From an uncultured Christensenella sp. (GTDB lineage: Bacteria > Bacillota > Clostridia > Christensenellales > UBA1242): a stretch of 64,000 nt of DNA. The stretch lies in contig CAJUGX010000002.1 of NCBI GenBank assembly GCA_910586385.1, forward strand, positions 124,001 to 188,000. Reading direction: 5' to 3'. The notes under the pieces are model-generated. The model was not told where the DNA came from, ran no database searches, and was given only the letters and a program-made list of their open reading frames with translations. Each line of letters begins with the position of its first letter. Within the stretch, counting starts at the first letter, position 1. The position numbers were made by a program, and so were the translations under genes. Positions 24,663 through 34,308 of the stretch are shown here, piece after piece.

Positions 24663-27365
24663 TTATTCGTCTCTTCCACAGCAGTTTTTGTATTTCTTTC
24701 CGCTTCCGCATGGACATGGATCATTTCTTCCGACCTTTTTGCCAACATTTTTCACAGTTTTTTGAATCTCATTTGTTTGAGTCTTTTGTGGATCATAAAC
24801 CTTTGCTTCTGTCATCTTTTGAGGTCTTGGCATCTGTGGTGCAGGAGTGACTTCGATTCTTGTGTTGAGCAACAACACAACAACAGTTTGTCTGATTCGA
24901 TCAATCATCTCATCAAACATGTCATACGCCTCAGCCTTGTACTCGTTGATTGGGTCTTTCCCACCAAAGCCACGAGCAAAGATTTCGTTTTTCATTGTCT
25001 GCATGTCATCGATGTGGTTCATCCAGTTTGAATCAACAACCTTGAGAAGGACAAACTTCTCGATGTTTTCAAACTCAATTCCAAACTGTTCTGCCTCAGC
25101 AATCCTTTCATCATAACGCTTCTTAACAAGTTCGAGCACAGCATCTTCCAAGTCCGCTCTGTCAAAACCTTCACAAAACTCTTCTGTGATTGCGTTTGAA
25201 TCCTTTTCCAAAAGACCTTTTTCAAGCTCTTGATTTATCTTTTCAAAATCCCAGTCAAAGTATGGCTTTTCATCATCAACGCACTTGTCGCAAAATTTTG
25301 AAATAACTTTTGGAATCATATTGAAAATCTGCTCACGCACTTCAATTCCGTCCAAAACTCTGTTTCTTTCGCCATACATAACTTCTCTTTGAGCATTCAT
25401 AACATCGTCAAATTGAAGGACTGTTTTTCTCACTCCAAAGTTTTGAATTTCAATCTTCTTTTGCGCCCCCTCAATCTGTCTTGAGATGATTTTCAGCTGA
25501 ATTGGAGTGTCTTCTTGAAGTTTGAAGAACATCGCAATATTCTTCAATCTGTCTCCACCAAAACGACGAATCAAATCATCTTCAAGTGACAAGAAGAATA
25601 CGCTTGAGCCTGGGTCACCTTGACGAGAAGCACGCCCACGGAGCTGGTTGTCGATACGTCTTGACTCATGTCTTTCTGTGCCGATGATGTGAAGTCCGCC
25701 TGCGTTTTTAACTTCTTCTTTCTCTGCGTCTGTTGTCTTTTTGAATTGTTCGTAAAGGACATTATAACGCTCTCTTGCTTTCTTCATTTCTGGATCATCG
25801 AGAGTGTTGAAAGCAGTTGCATATGAAATCTGCTCTTCGGAGAAGTTTTCATCCTGCATCTTCTTCTTTGCCATAAACTCAGCATTTCCGCCGAGCAATA
25901 TGTCAGTTCCACGACCAGCCATGTTTGTTGCAATGGTCACAGCACCTTTTCGTCCTGCCTGTGCAACAATCTGGCTTTCTTGTTCGTGATTCTTAGCATT
26001 CAAAACAGTGTGTTTGATACCCGCTTCCTTGAGTGCTTTTGAAATCACTTCACTCTTTTCAATGGTGATTGTTCCGATAAGAATTGGTTGCCCAAGTTCG
26101 TGACGACGCTTGATTTCATCAATGATTGCCTTAATTTTCCCTCTTTCGGTTGTGAAAATGATGTCTGGCTCGTCAATTCTGATATTTGGTCTGTTTGTAG
26201 GGATTGTCACAACATCGAGGCTGTAAATTGTTCTAAATTCTCCCTCCTCTGTCTTGGCAGTACCAGTCATACCTGAAAGTTTTTTATAAATTCTGAAATA
26301 GTTTTGGAATGTCACTGTTGCCAAAGTCTTGTTTTCATCCTTAATTTCAACGCCTTCTTTGGCTTCTATCGCTTGGTGAAGCCCATCGTTGTATCTTCTG
26401 CCTGGCATCAAACGCCCAGTAAATTCGTCGACAATGACAACCTCGCCCTCATCGTTTACAATATAGTTTTCATCTCTTATCATGACAAAGTTTGCCTTGA
26501 GTGCGTTGTTGATGAAGTGGTTGAGTTCCAAATTGTCAACATCAGACAAATTTGCAAGTCCATAAAACCTTTCAGCTTTTGTCACACCGCTGTCAGTGAG
26601 ATTGAGTTGTTTTGTCTTTTCATCTTTTTCATAGTCATCTGGTTTCAAAGTCTTTGCAAACTTCTGCGCCTTGATATAGTTGTCGCTTGATTTCATTCCC
26701 TTGCCGGAAATAATGAGTGGAGTCCTTGCTTCATCAATCAAAATTGAGTCCACTTCGTCCACGATTGCAAAGTTGTGCCCCCTTTGAAATCTTTGTGCAG
26801 GCTCAATTGCCATGTTGTCACGAAGATAGTCAAACCCATACTCATTGTTTGTCCCATATGTGATGTCACAATTGTATGCTTCATGCTTTGCCTTGTCATC
26901 CATGCCCGAAACAAGAGTGCCTACAGTAAGTCCCAAAAATTTGTAGACTTTTCCCATCCACTCCGCGTCACGTCTTGCCAAATATTCGTTGACAGTGACA
27001 ACATGCACTCCAAGTCCAGTCAATGCGTTGAGATATGCAGGAAGGGTCGCAACAAGAGTCTTACCTTCACCGGTGTTCATTTCAGCAATACGACCTTGGT
27101 GCAAAGCAATTCCTCCCAAAATCTGCACATAAAAATGTCTCATCTTCAAAACTCTGTCAGACGCCTCGCGACAAACAGCATACGCCTCTGGCAAAATATC
27201 CATCAATGTTTCACCATCAGCGAGTCTTTTCTTGAAGTCTTCTGTGCAAGCACGAAGTTGTTCGTCACTATAGCTCTTATACTTTTCTTCCAAAGCAATG
27301 ACTTTGTCAGCAATTTTCTTAAGTTTTTTCACTTGCGATTTGTTTTCATTTCCAAAAAGTCCCAT
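24663..27365 (-). CDS. secA: Preprotein translocase ATPase SecA
   Basis: 900 residues, somewhat longer than the about 840 of many Gram-positive SecAs. Walker A region N-T-G-E-G-K-T-L near residue 100, D-E-V-D-S-I-L, and the C-terminal zinc motif C-P-C-G-S-G-K-K-Y-K-N-C-C, which binds SecB or ribosomes in other bacteria. It drives secretion through SecYEG. GAGGAG before the ATG sets the start. It is divergent from the 1712-residue gene, and its promoter carries a Fur-type palindrome. Confidence 0.97.
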   Translation of the reverse strand: MGLFGNENKSQVKKLKKIADKVIALEEKYKSYSDEQLRACTEDFKKRLADGETLMDILPEAYAVCREASDRVLKMRHFYVQILGGIALHQGRIAEMNTGEGKTLVATLPAYLNALTGLGVHVVTVNEYLARRDAEWMGKVYKFLGLTVGTLVSGMDDKAKHEAYNCDITYGTNNEYGFDYLRDNMAIEPAQRFQRGHNFAIVDEVDSILIDEARTPLIISGKGMKSSDNYIKAQKFAKTLKPDDYEKDEKTKQLNLTDSGVTKAERFYGLANLSDVDNLELNHFINNALKANFVMIRDENYIVNDEGEVVIVDEFTGRLMPGRRYNDGLHQAIEAKEGVEIKDENKTLATVTFQNYFRIYKKLSGMTGTAKTEEGEFRTIYSLDVVTIPTNRPNIRIDEPDIIFTTERGKIKAIIDEIKRRHELGQPILIGTITIEKSEVISKALKEAGIKHTVLNAKNHEQESQIVAQAGRKGAVTIATNMAGRGTDILLGGNAEFMAKKKMQDENFSEEQISYATAFNTLDDPEMKKARERYNVLYEQFKKTTDAEKEEVKNAGGLHIIGTERHESRRIDNQLRGRASRQGDPGSSVFFLSLEDDLIRRFGGDRLKNIAMFFKLQEDTPIQLKIISRQIEGAQKKIEIQNFGVRKTVLQFDDVMNAQREVMYGERNRVLDGIEVREQIFNMIPKVISKFCDKCVDDEKPYFDWDFEKINQELEKGLLEKDSNAITEEFCEGFDRADLEDAVLELVKKRYDERIAEAEQFGIEFENIEKFVLLKVVDSNWMNHIDDMQTMKNEIFARGFGGKDPINEYKAEAYDMFDEMIDRIRQTVVVLLLNTRIEVTPAPQMPRPQKMTEAKVYDPQKTQTNEIQKTVKNVGKKVGRNDPCPCGSGKKYKNCCGRDE

Positions 27366-27445
27366 TTCTTCTCCTCAAAACAAAAAATCGGTCACACTTC
27401 TCCCGCCAAAACTTCATCTTTTGACGCAACCCCGCCCATTTTTCG

Positions 27446-27489
27446 TGATAATTATTATCAATAATAGCAAAAATAATAAAAAAACACAA
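27446..27489 (-). promoter_or_regulatory. secA promoter with a perfect 7-1-7 Fur-type palindrome at +1
   Basis: Minus strand: TTGTGT (27484-27489), 17-bp spacer, TATTAT (27461-27466). The next 15 bases, TGATAATTATTATCA (27446-27460), are TGATAAT-N-ATTATCA, identical to the Bacillus Fur box core, and include the predicted +1. The leader to secA is about 88 bases. Confidence 0.5.
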
Positions 27490-27566
27490 CTTTTTGCCAG
27501 CAAAAATATTGGGTAATATATCGCCACTACCCACGAAATTCAAAAAGTCCAATTTTACAACATTTA

Positions 27567-27595
27567 TTGACAGTTTAACATTTATATGTTATACT
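27567..27595 (+). promoter_or_regulatory. Consensus promoter of the 1712-residue gene
   Basis: TTGACA (27567-27572), 17-bp spacer, TATACT (27590-27595). GGAGGAG follows before ATG 27617. Confidence 0.85.
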
Positions 27596-27616
27596 ATAAA
27601 AAATAACGGAGGAGTT

Positions 27617-30600
27617 ATGGCTACTGAATACAGAAAAGTTACCATGAAGTATAGCGACCTATACCCACAATCTTCAACTATTGCAACCGACAGGGACAAA
27701 GACATTGAAGTAAGAGAATATCTCATCCCTGCTATCGACCGAGCAACTGGTGAAGAGAAAATGGTTCCTGTTTACATGGATGAAAATGATCACCCATTCA
27801 TAAAAGCTGACCTTGAAGATGGAGAAGAAAGATTCTACCCATTGCTTGGTGGTGGAGCAGGCCCTATCCCTGCAATGAAAGATGGGACCCAATCTACAAA
27901 GAAAGATGTCATCTATTTTGACATCTACAACCAAAATGGTATCCAAGAAAAGATTTATCTTCCTTTTGTAAAAGAAGGGAACGATGCATTTATCGATGAG
28001 TTCAAACAAGTATTTTCTGCAACAAGCACTGCTCCAGAGACAACAACTCCAAGACCCGCAACTGACAAAATCACAAGAAACGCTGCAAATACATACTTCC
28101 TTAGGACAGAACATCCAGAAGGAGATCTCGTTTTTGATAAGAGAAAAGAAAGTGATGGCAAGATTGAAACATCATACCTTTATATCGCCCACAAAGATGC
28201 TGCTGACAAAACAGATTATCTTCGTCTTATGACAAAAGAGGGAGAAGATAGACTTTATATCAACCTTGACAATGTTGACAAAGACCCAACTACCACTCCC
28301 CCTACAAAATATGCTGATGGAACAACTTTCGAAGTCAGAAGATTTTTTACAGAATCAAATGGTGCGACTCCTCCTGTCGAAGTGCTCAAAGCAGAAGTTT
28401 TTGATGGTGAAACTGTCAGAACAGTAGAACTTCCAGTGACAAAAGAACAGGCTGAAAACTCATCACTTTACAACAAGGATTCAACACCAGCCAAATTCTA
28501 TACTCCTCAAGAAATTGCAACAAGGGATAGAAAAAATTTCACAGAAATTGATGAAAAAAGACTTCCAAATTGCGGAAACAAAAAAGTAGATTCAACAAAA
28601 ATCGATCCTCTTCTCACAGGAAACTTTCATTATGAGAAAAAGGATGAGACTGGGATTGTCCTCCAGACTCATCGATATATAAGTTACATGGATGCAAGTT
28701 CCACAGAACAACATTTGCAACTTATTCAAAAAGACGGACATTTGTATGGAAACTTCAACACCGACCCATCTGATTCCTCTCAAAAAGAGACATGTCTCAT
28801 TGAGAGCATTGCTGATGATGGCACAGTGACATATATCGCTGGAAATCCAGGAAAGAAATATTCTGGAAAGTTGCCAATCGACATAACTAGCAACCCTGAT
28901 GCAATTCAATCTGTCAGAGACATGATTGATGGAAGAGATCCTTCAGGCACCTCTACAGCGATTGAAAGAGAAAAACTCCCAAAAGTAGTCCATTCAAAAG
29001 TAGACAAAGTCCCTGTCGCAGAAATGGGAGATGAAGGGACATTAAAGCGTAAAGATGTCAAAGCGAGAGACAAAGTTGCTCATATTGAGGAAAACCACGA
29101 CTTTGAAAGTATGGTAGGTGTAAGCGGAGCATTCTCTCAACCTATTCTTTTGCCAGATGGCAATAAACAACAACTGACCACATTCCACAGTGACGATATC
29201 CTCGCCACAGTTTCAGAAGGAAATACTCTTCTTGCGAAATTTGTGAAAAATGGAACCAATTGCTCAATGGTTCTTTCTGAGGCCGAAGCACAGGTTTTGG
29301 GTATTGACACACTTGGGACAAACAATGGCGATGGAACTTACACATTTGATGATGTACAAGTTCAATTGTCTCAAAATGGCGAACAAGAAGTCACCCTTAA
29401 GGCAGGAAGTCCAGATCAACTTGGTATCAGTTTCACTTCACAAGGTGCAATCGCAAGAAAGCCTGATGGCACAGTTGTGCGTCATAGGTCATCGGCTCCT
29501 CTTGACATTGGTGTGTCTGACACATTCTACAATGCCGCAATTCAAAACAAAGTACCTCCAGTGCTGGGATGTTCTTTCGCTAGAGATAGAGTTACCGGGA
29601 AAATTGCAAACCCAACATTGAACTTTGCACTTCTTGAATCTCTTACTCGACAACATAGATTGGAAGTAGAAGCAAAAATTGCCAGCGGAGAAACCAATCC
29701 AGATGAGATTTTGAAGCCTATGGTACTTGCTGATGGAACAGAACTATATTCAGTCCCTGTTCAAACAGGCACTCCACCAAAAACTCAATATATGGATTAT
29801 ATGCACACCCCAGAAAAAAAGCTGTATCAACATGTTCACAGGACAAACACCGCAGAACATGGCAAAACTGGTGCAGCAACTGTCCCAGGATATGAAGAAA
29901 TTTCACAAGGCGCTTGGCGTGAAGAAGGTGAAAAAAAATATTTTGCAGAGATTTTGACAGCAGCACCTGACAAAAAAGCAAGCGGAAAACACAACTCTTC
30001 CGCTTTGGTGTTTGAAGCACAAGACTCCGAAAATCAACTTTTGACCAGATTCTTTGAAAGAACAATTGGTGCTCCTGCAAATGATGAAGGAAATGTTGAC
30101 TGGGAAGCATCTCTTATTGACGGCGAAGGCGTGGCACAACTTGCACGTGCTGCATCAGCAGATCCAACATACAATGCTGTTACACAGCTTGAGGATGCCG
30201 AACCAGATCATACTACAATTTCTCAAATCAACGATCCTGAAGCAAAAGATGCTGAAGGTACAAAAGATACCCCTCGCCCAAAACCACCAAAGGAAAGAGA
30301 GAAAGAACAGCTTTGGAAAGGAATTGATAAAGACAATAGAAAAACATGGATTGCTCTTGCAGCAGTAGCAGTGCTTTTCTCTGTATTTATTCCTTTCTTA
30401 AATATTATCGCAGGTGTCTTGATAGGAATTGTTGCAGCAAATGATTCCGAATTCCTCACAAACATTTTCTTTGAACGAGAAAATTATCACAAAGGGCTCA
30501 CAAAACTCGGCAGACAATATGACAGAGAACTTGTCAAGAATCAATCAAAAATCAGAGAGCACACCGCAAACATTGAAAAATGGAAAACACAAATCAAAGA

Positions 30601-32755
30601 ACTTGAAACAAGCGGAAAAACCCCAAGACAAATTGCAATTGAAAAAGCAAAATTGGAAGCAAAAATTGCTACTGCTCAAGCTGAAAAAGCGACTCTTATT
30701 GAAAGAGACCACCAACTTGCAGTGCTTATCGCCCAAGATCAAGATTTGGGGCTCCGTGCAGAACTTAAGAGTCACGCAAAGTGGGAAAAGATTCTTGCAC
30801 AGGAAAACGCACGCTATACTACAATAAACGGACTTATGGTCTCTGTTCCAACAGGCTCTCCTGCTATAGCTCTCAATGGTTTTGATTTTAAGAGATCTGA
30901 TGAAGACTTGGCGGCATACAAAACACAACTCCAAGTGTTGAGAAAAGATAAAGCAAACAAACATGTCAAAGACATTTTGGATCAACAAATCGAATTCTGT
31001 GAAATGGTTCAACTTTACAGAAGAGATGTTCGTAAATTGTCTCCAAAAGAAAATGCTAGGCTCACTCATTTGAGCACCAGATTTTCTCCAACCTCGCAGC
31101 CTCCTGCAAGAGAGTGGAGTGAGAGAATCGGAAAACTTATTGACAAAACAGGGATTGCTCCTACCGACAGATCTGCCGCAGGTCTTGAAACAGAAGTAAA
31201 CAAAATCTTTGATTCACTTGTAATAAACCCAGGCCGATCATTCAATCAACTCACCAACAACCGCAGCACACTCTACAATCAAATTTATTTCAGTCTATAT
31301 GGAACTGGCAGCAAAACATCAAGAGATGGAAAACTGCTCCGCACAATTGACAGAATCAAAGGCTGTGCTGATGAAGCTGCTCTGCATGCATTTATTGCGA
31401 GCGAAGGAGAAAAACCTCATTGCGAAGATTTGGTTAAGTTGAAATATTTGCTCAACAAAGATAAATCAACATTGACTCCTGATGAAATCGCAAAATTGAA
31501 TGAATTGAAAAAGAAATATCCAAAAATCGCAAACAACAAAAATTTTGATTTGCTCGCAGAACTTGAGAATGAGCAAAGAACGAGAGAGGACGACCTTAGA
31601 TGTATGGAAGCGGCAAGGGATATTTTGAACCCACCACCTCCTATGGTTGCGGACGCAGATTATTATGATAAAGTCGTACAAAAAGCAGCAGAAGCAAAGA
31701 ATCCAAAAGTCAGAGCTGCAATCTTGAAAGCAGCAAAAGTACAAAAGTATTTTGAACTTTTGACTCTGGCAAAAACAGGAGTTCTTCCAGAAGAAGATAG
31801 AGAACTTTTGTCCAAATTGTCAAAAGAAGTGGAAGTGCCAAATGCTACACTTCAAACAAATCCAAAAGGCGCTGAACTTTTGAGACTTAAAGAATTGCTC
31901 GGAAAGAAAAAGAGCGAATTAACTTCTGCAGAATTGTCCGAGCTTGAAACTCTTAAAACAAAATATCCAAAGTTTAAGAAAGATTCAAATGTTGCTGAAA
32001 GTCTTACAGATGACCTTTTGACAATGAGTGAGGCTGCTCACATGCAAGCAGTTTCAGAAGAAATTAAGACAATCACAGGCAAAGACCTTGCAGATTTAGT
32101 AAAAGACCCACCAGATGGTATGACAACAGAAGAAATTGAAACTCTTCTTAAAGACTCAAGATTCAGTGGCGCCCTCAATGCGACCAAATTGGGTATGAAA
32201 AAAGTGTTGACTGACCAAATGGAATATCAAGAATATCAATACCTTCGCGAACTTCAAAGTAAAGAACTCTCAAAAAAAGAAAGAAACCGTTTGGAAGAAC
32301 TTAAGAGAAAGTATGGATCATCCAAGAGCCCAATTTCATCATTCCTTGATCAATCACCAGATTACATGGCAGAGATTGAAGAATATCTCAGAAAGAGCGA
32401 CGAATACATCGAAGAAAGAAAAATTCGTGCTGAAAAATCTGTTGAAACCGTTGAACTGACTGAAAGTGGAGATGGAAAGGATATTGAAAGCGCTATTGAC
32501 ATGGGTCTTGCAACCTATGATGCAAGAGACGAAGCCCGCATGGACGGTGGCAATATCCAAAATCAAGATGACAAGAATCCAAAAGTTGAGGGTGCGACCC
32601 AAACAGATACATCTGAATATAAAGGTGATGCAACAGACTCAAAAGATCTTACTGACGACGATAAAAGTGTTACTGACGAGCGTAAGAGAAAAAGAGTTGG
32701 CAACGACACTAAATATGGTACGGATGGAAGAAGATCTGACGGCTTAGGACGTTAA
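27617..32755 (+). CDS. Giant protein of unknown function, 1712 residues
   Basis: No signal peptide. Residues 1 to about 900 look beta-rich, with repeated short phrases such as Y-L-P-F-V, Y-P-L-L and D-G-E followed by aromatic strands. One long hydrophobic stretch (about 908-945, a hairpin or a single long helix) follows. From about 950 to 1650 the protein is helical and charged, coiled-coil-like, and contains about five degenerate copies of a motif L-x-x-E-x-x-x-L-x-x-L-x-x-K-Y-P (near residues 1137, 1270, 1377, 1420 and 1536). The C-terminus is acidic, ending D-G-L-G-R. GGAGGAG before ATG 27617 sets the start. It is probably membrane-attached and abundant. No family is recognised. Confidence 0.85.
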   Translation: MATEYRKVTMKYSDLYPQSSTIATDRDKDIEVREYLIPAIDRATGEEKMVPVYMDENDHPFIKADLEDGEERFYPLLGGGAGPIPAMKDGTQSTKKDVIYFDIYNQNGIQEKIYLPFVKEGNDAFIDEFKQVFSATSTAPETTTPRPATDKITRNAANTYFLRTEHPEGDLVFDKRKESDGKIETSYLYIAHKDAADKTDYLRLMTKEGEDRLYINLDNVDKDPTTTPPTKYADGTTFEVRRFFTESNGATPPVEVLKAEVFDGETVRTVELPVTKEQAENSSLYNKDSTPAKFYTPQEIATRDRKNFTEIDEKRLPNCGNKKVDSTKIDPLLTGNFHYEKKDETGIVLQTHRYISYMDASSTEQHLQLIQKDGHLYGNFNTDPSDSSQKETCLIESIADDGTVTYIAGNPGKKYSGKLPIDITSNPDAIQSVRDMIDGRDPSGTSTAIEREKLPKVVHSKVDKVPVAEMGDEGTLKRKDVKARDKVAHIEENHDFESMVGVSGAFSQPILLPDGNKQQLTTFHSDDILATVSEGNTLLAKFVKNGTNCSMVLSEAEAQVLGIDTLGTNNGDGTYTFDDVQVQLSQNGEQEVTLKAGSPDQLGISFTSQGAIARKPDGTVVRHRSSAPLDIGVSDTFYNAAIQNKVPPVLGCSFARDRVTGKIANPTLNFALLESLTRQHRLEVEAKIASGETNPDEILKPMVLADGTELYSVPVQTGTPPKTQYMDYMHTPEKKLYQHVHRTNTAEHGKTGAATVPGYEEISQGAWREEGEKKYFAEILTAAPDKKASGKHNSSALVFEAQDSENQLLTRFFERTIGAPANDEGNVDWEASLIDGEGVAQLARAASADPTYNAVTQLEDAEPDHTTISQINDPEAKDAEGTKDTPRPKPPKEREKEQLWKGIDKDNRKTWIALAAVAVLFSVFIPFLNIIAGVLIGIVAANDSEFLTNIFFERENYHKGLTKLGRQYDRELVKNQSKIREHTANIEKWKTQIKELETSGKTPRQIAIEKAKLEAKIATAQAEKATLIERDHQLAVLIAQDQDLGLRAELKSHAKWEKILAQENARYTTINGLMVSVPTGSPAIALNGFDFKRSDEDLAAYKTQLQVLRKDKANKHVKDILDQQIEFCEMVQLYRRDVRKLSPKENARLTHLSTRFSPTSQPPAREWSERIGKLIDKTGIAPTDRSAAGLETEVNKIFDSLVINPGRSFNQLTNNRSTLYNQIYFSLYGTGSKTSRDGKLLRTIDRIKGCADEAALHAFIASEGEKPHCEDLVKLKYLLNKDKSTLTPDEIAKLNELKKKYPKIANNKNFDLLAELENEQRTREDDLRCMEAARDILNPPPPMVADADYYDKVVQKAAEAKNPKVRAAILKAAKVQKYFELLTLAKTGVLPEEDRELLSKLSKEVEVPNATLQTNPKGAELLRLKELLGKKKSELTSAELSELETLKTKYPKFKKDSNVAESLTDDLLTMSEAAHMQAVSEEIKTITGKDLADLVKDPPDGMTTEEIETLLKDSRFSGALNATKLGMKKVLTDQMEYQEYQYLRELQSKELSKKERNRLEELKRKYGSSKSPISSFLDQSPDYMAEIEEYLRKSDEYIEERKIRAEKSVETVELTESGDGKDIESAIDMGLATYDARDEARMDGGNIQNQDDKNPKVEGATQTDTSEYKGDATDSKDLTDDDKSVTDERKRKRVGNDTKYGTDGRRSDGLGR

Positions 32756-32774
32756 ACAAAAATCACAAACACAC

Positions 32775-32812
32775 TTTTAGAGAGATAAGCAATTTATCTC
32801 TCTAAAATTTTA
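32775..32812 (+). terminator. Terminator of the 1712-residue gene
   Basis: A 14-bp stem, TTTTAGAGAGATAA with TTATCTCTCTAAAA, then TTTTA. ychF starts 15 bases later, so some read-through may feed it. Confidence 0.8.
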
Positions 32813-32822
32813 TGGAGAAGAA

Positions 32823-33917
32823 ATGAAAATTGGAGTAGTAGGTTTGCCAAATGTTGGCAAAAGTTCACTTTTTAACGCAATCACAGAGGCTGGTGCAGAG
32901 AGCGCAAATTACCCTTTCTGCACCATCGAACCTAATGTCGGCATCGTTGATGTGCCTGATGAAAGATTGCAAGTGTTGGGCAAAATGTACAACACTCAAA
33001 AGATTACCCCTGCAAGCATCGAGTTTGTCGACATTGCAGGACTTGTTGCTGGTGCAAGCAAAGGTGAAGGACTTGGAAACAAGTTTTTGAGCCACATCCG
33101 TGAAGTTGACGCCATTGTGCACGTTGTAAGATGTTTTGACAATGACAAAATCATCCACGTAAGTGGTTCAATTGACCCAAAGAGAGACATTGAGACCATT
33201 GAAATGGAACTTGCCTTGTCTGACCTTGAACAAGTGACAAAATTTTTGGACAAGAATGCCAAACTGGTGCACCAAACAAAAGACAAATCTTTGCAAGCAA
33301 GTGTAGATTTGCTTTCAAGAATCAAGACCTCCTTGGAAGTTGGCAAACAAGCAAGAACACTTGAGTATTCTGACGAAGAAAAGAAACTCATCAAAAACTT
33401 TGCACTGCTCACCGCAAAGCCAGTGATATATGTGGCAAACATATCGGAAGATGACATCGGCAAACCTGACTGTGATTATGTCAAAGTTGTCAGAGAAATC
33501 GCTGAACAAGAGAACTCAAAAGTGGTTGTTTTGTGCACCAAGATTGAAGAAGAACTTGTCGCCCTAGACAAAGAAGAGCGAGGTATGTTTAAGGAAGAAC
33601 TTGGCATCACAGAAAGCGGTCTTGAAAAACTTGTGACAGCAAGTTATGACCTTTTGGGACTGATGAGCTATTTGACCGCTGGCGAAAAGGAAGTGCGTGC
33701 ATGGACAATCACAAAAGGCACAAAAGCGCCACAAGCAGCCGGCAAAATCCACACAGATTTTGAGAAAGGCTTTATCAAGGCAGAAATCGTAAGTTTTGAT
33801 GACCTTGTGGAAGCAGGTTCATTCCTCAAAGCAAAGGAAAAAGGAAAAGTCCGCATTGAAGGAAAAGAGTATGTCGTGCAAGATGGCGATGTCGTACTCT
33901 TCCGATTTAACAACTAG
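32823..33917 (+). CDS. ychF: Ribosome-binding ATPase YchF (OLA1 family)
   Basis: 364 residues, the exact family size. G1 motif G-L-P-N-V-G-K-S-S-L-F-N at the N-terminus, then D-I-A-G-L-V-x-G-A-S-x-G-E-G-L-G-N as G3. The C-terminal TGS domain has F-E-K-G-F-I-K-A-E. YchF binds ATP rather than GTP and associates with ribosomes. GGAGAAG precedes the ATG. It is followed after 8 bases by mrnC. Confidence 0.97.
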   Translation: MKIGVVGLPNVGKSSLFNAITEAGAESANYPFCTIEPNVGIVDVPDERLQVLGKMYNTQKITPASIEFVDIAGLVAGASKGEGLGNKFLSHIREVDAIVHVVRCFDNDKIIHVSGSIDPKRDIETIEMELALSDLEQVTKFLDKNAKLVHQTKDKSLQASVDLLSRIKTSLEVGKQARTLEYSDEEKKLIKNFALLTAKPVIYVANISEDDIGKPDCDYVKVVREIAEQENSKVVVLCTKIEEELVALDKEERGMFKEELGITESGLEKLVTASYDLLGLMSYLTAGEKEVRAWTITKGTKAPQAAGKIHTDFEKGFIKAEIVSFDDLVEAGSFLKAKEKGKVRIEGKEYVVQDGDVVLFRFNN

Positions 33918-33925
33918 AGGTGTCC

Positions 33926-34297
33926 ATGGAAAAATATGAAGAGTTGTCCCCTTTGGCACTTGCCTTCATGGGCGATGCAGTGCACACCGCATTTGTAAGA
34001 GAAAAAGTGTTGAGCGGACAAGTGAACAAAGTGCAAAATTATCACACTTTTGCAAGCAAATTTTGCAATGCAAAAAAGCAGATGGAGACTTTGGAAAAAC
34101 TTTTGCCGACCCTAAACGAAGAAGAGGCAAATGTTGTGAGAAAGGCAAGAAATTGCCACAGCAAACATTCTGCCAAAAACTTTGATGAGGAGACCTACAA
34201 AAAAGCAACCGCTTTTGAAGCCCTTGTCGGATTTTTGTATCTGAGCAAACAGACAGAAAGGCTTGCAGAAATTTTGCTTAAGTCTATTGAAGAATAA
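33926..34297 (+). CDS. mrnC: Mini-ribonuclease III
   Basis: 123 residues, the size of MrnC. An RNase III catalytic domain without a dsRNA-binding domain: A-F-M-G-D-A-V near the start and F-E-A-L-V-G-F-L-Y at the end hold the metal ligands. It matures 23S rRNA ends. ATG 33926 follows AGAGG; a GTG two codons earlier is less likely. Its place before rlmB and sigH matches many Firmicutes. Confidence 0.93.
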   Translation: MEKYEELSPLALAFMGDAVHTAFVREKVLSGQVNKVQNYHTFASKFCNAKKQMETLEKLLPTLNEEEANVVRKARNCHSKHSAKNFDEETYKKATAFEALVGFLYLSKQTERLAEILLKSIEE

Positions 34298-34308
34298 AAG
34301 GAACATTT

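Noticed and set aside
27446..27460. Fur-type box as operator of the 1712-residue gene
   Set aside because: It lies more than 100 bases upstream of that gene's -35, but directly on the secA start site.
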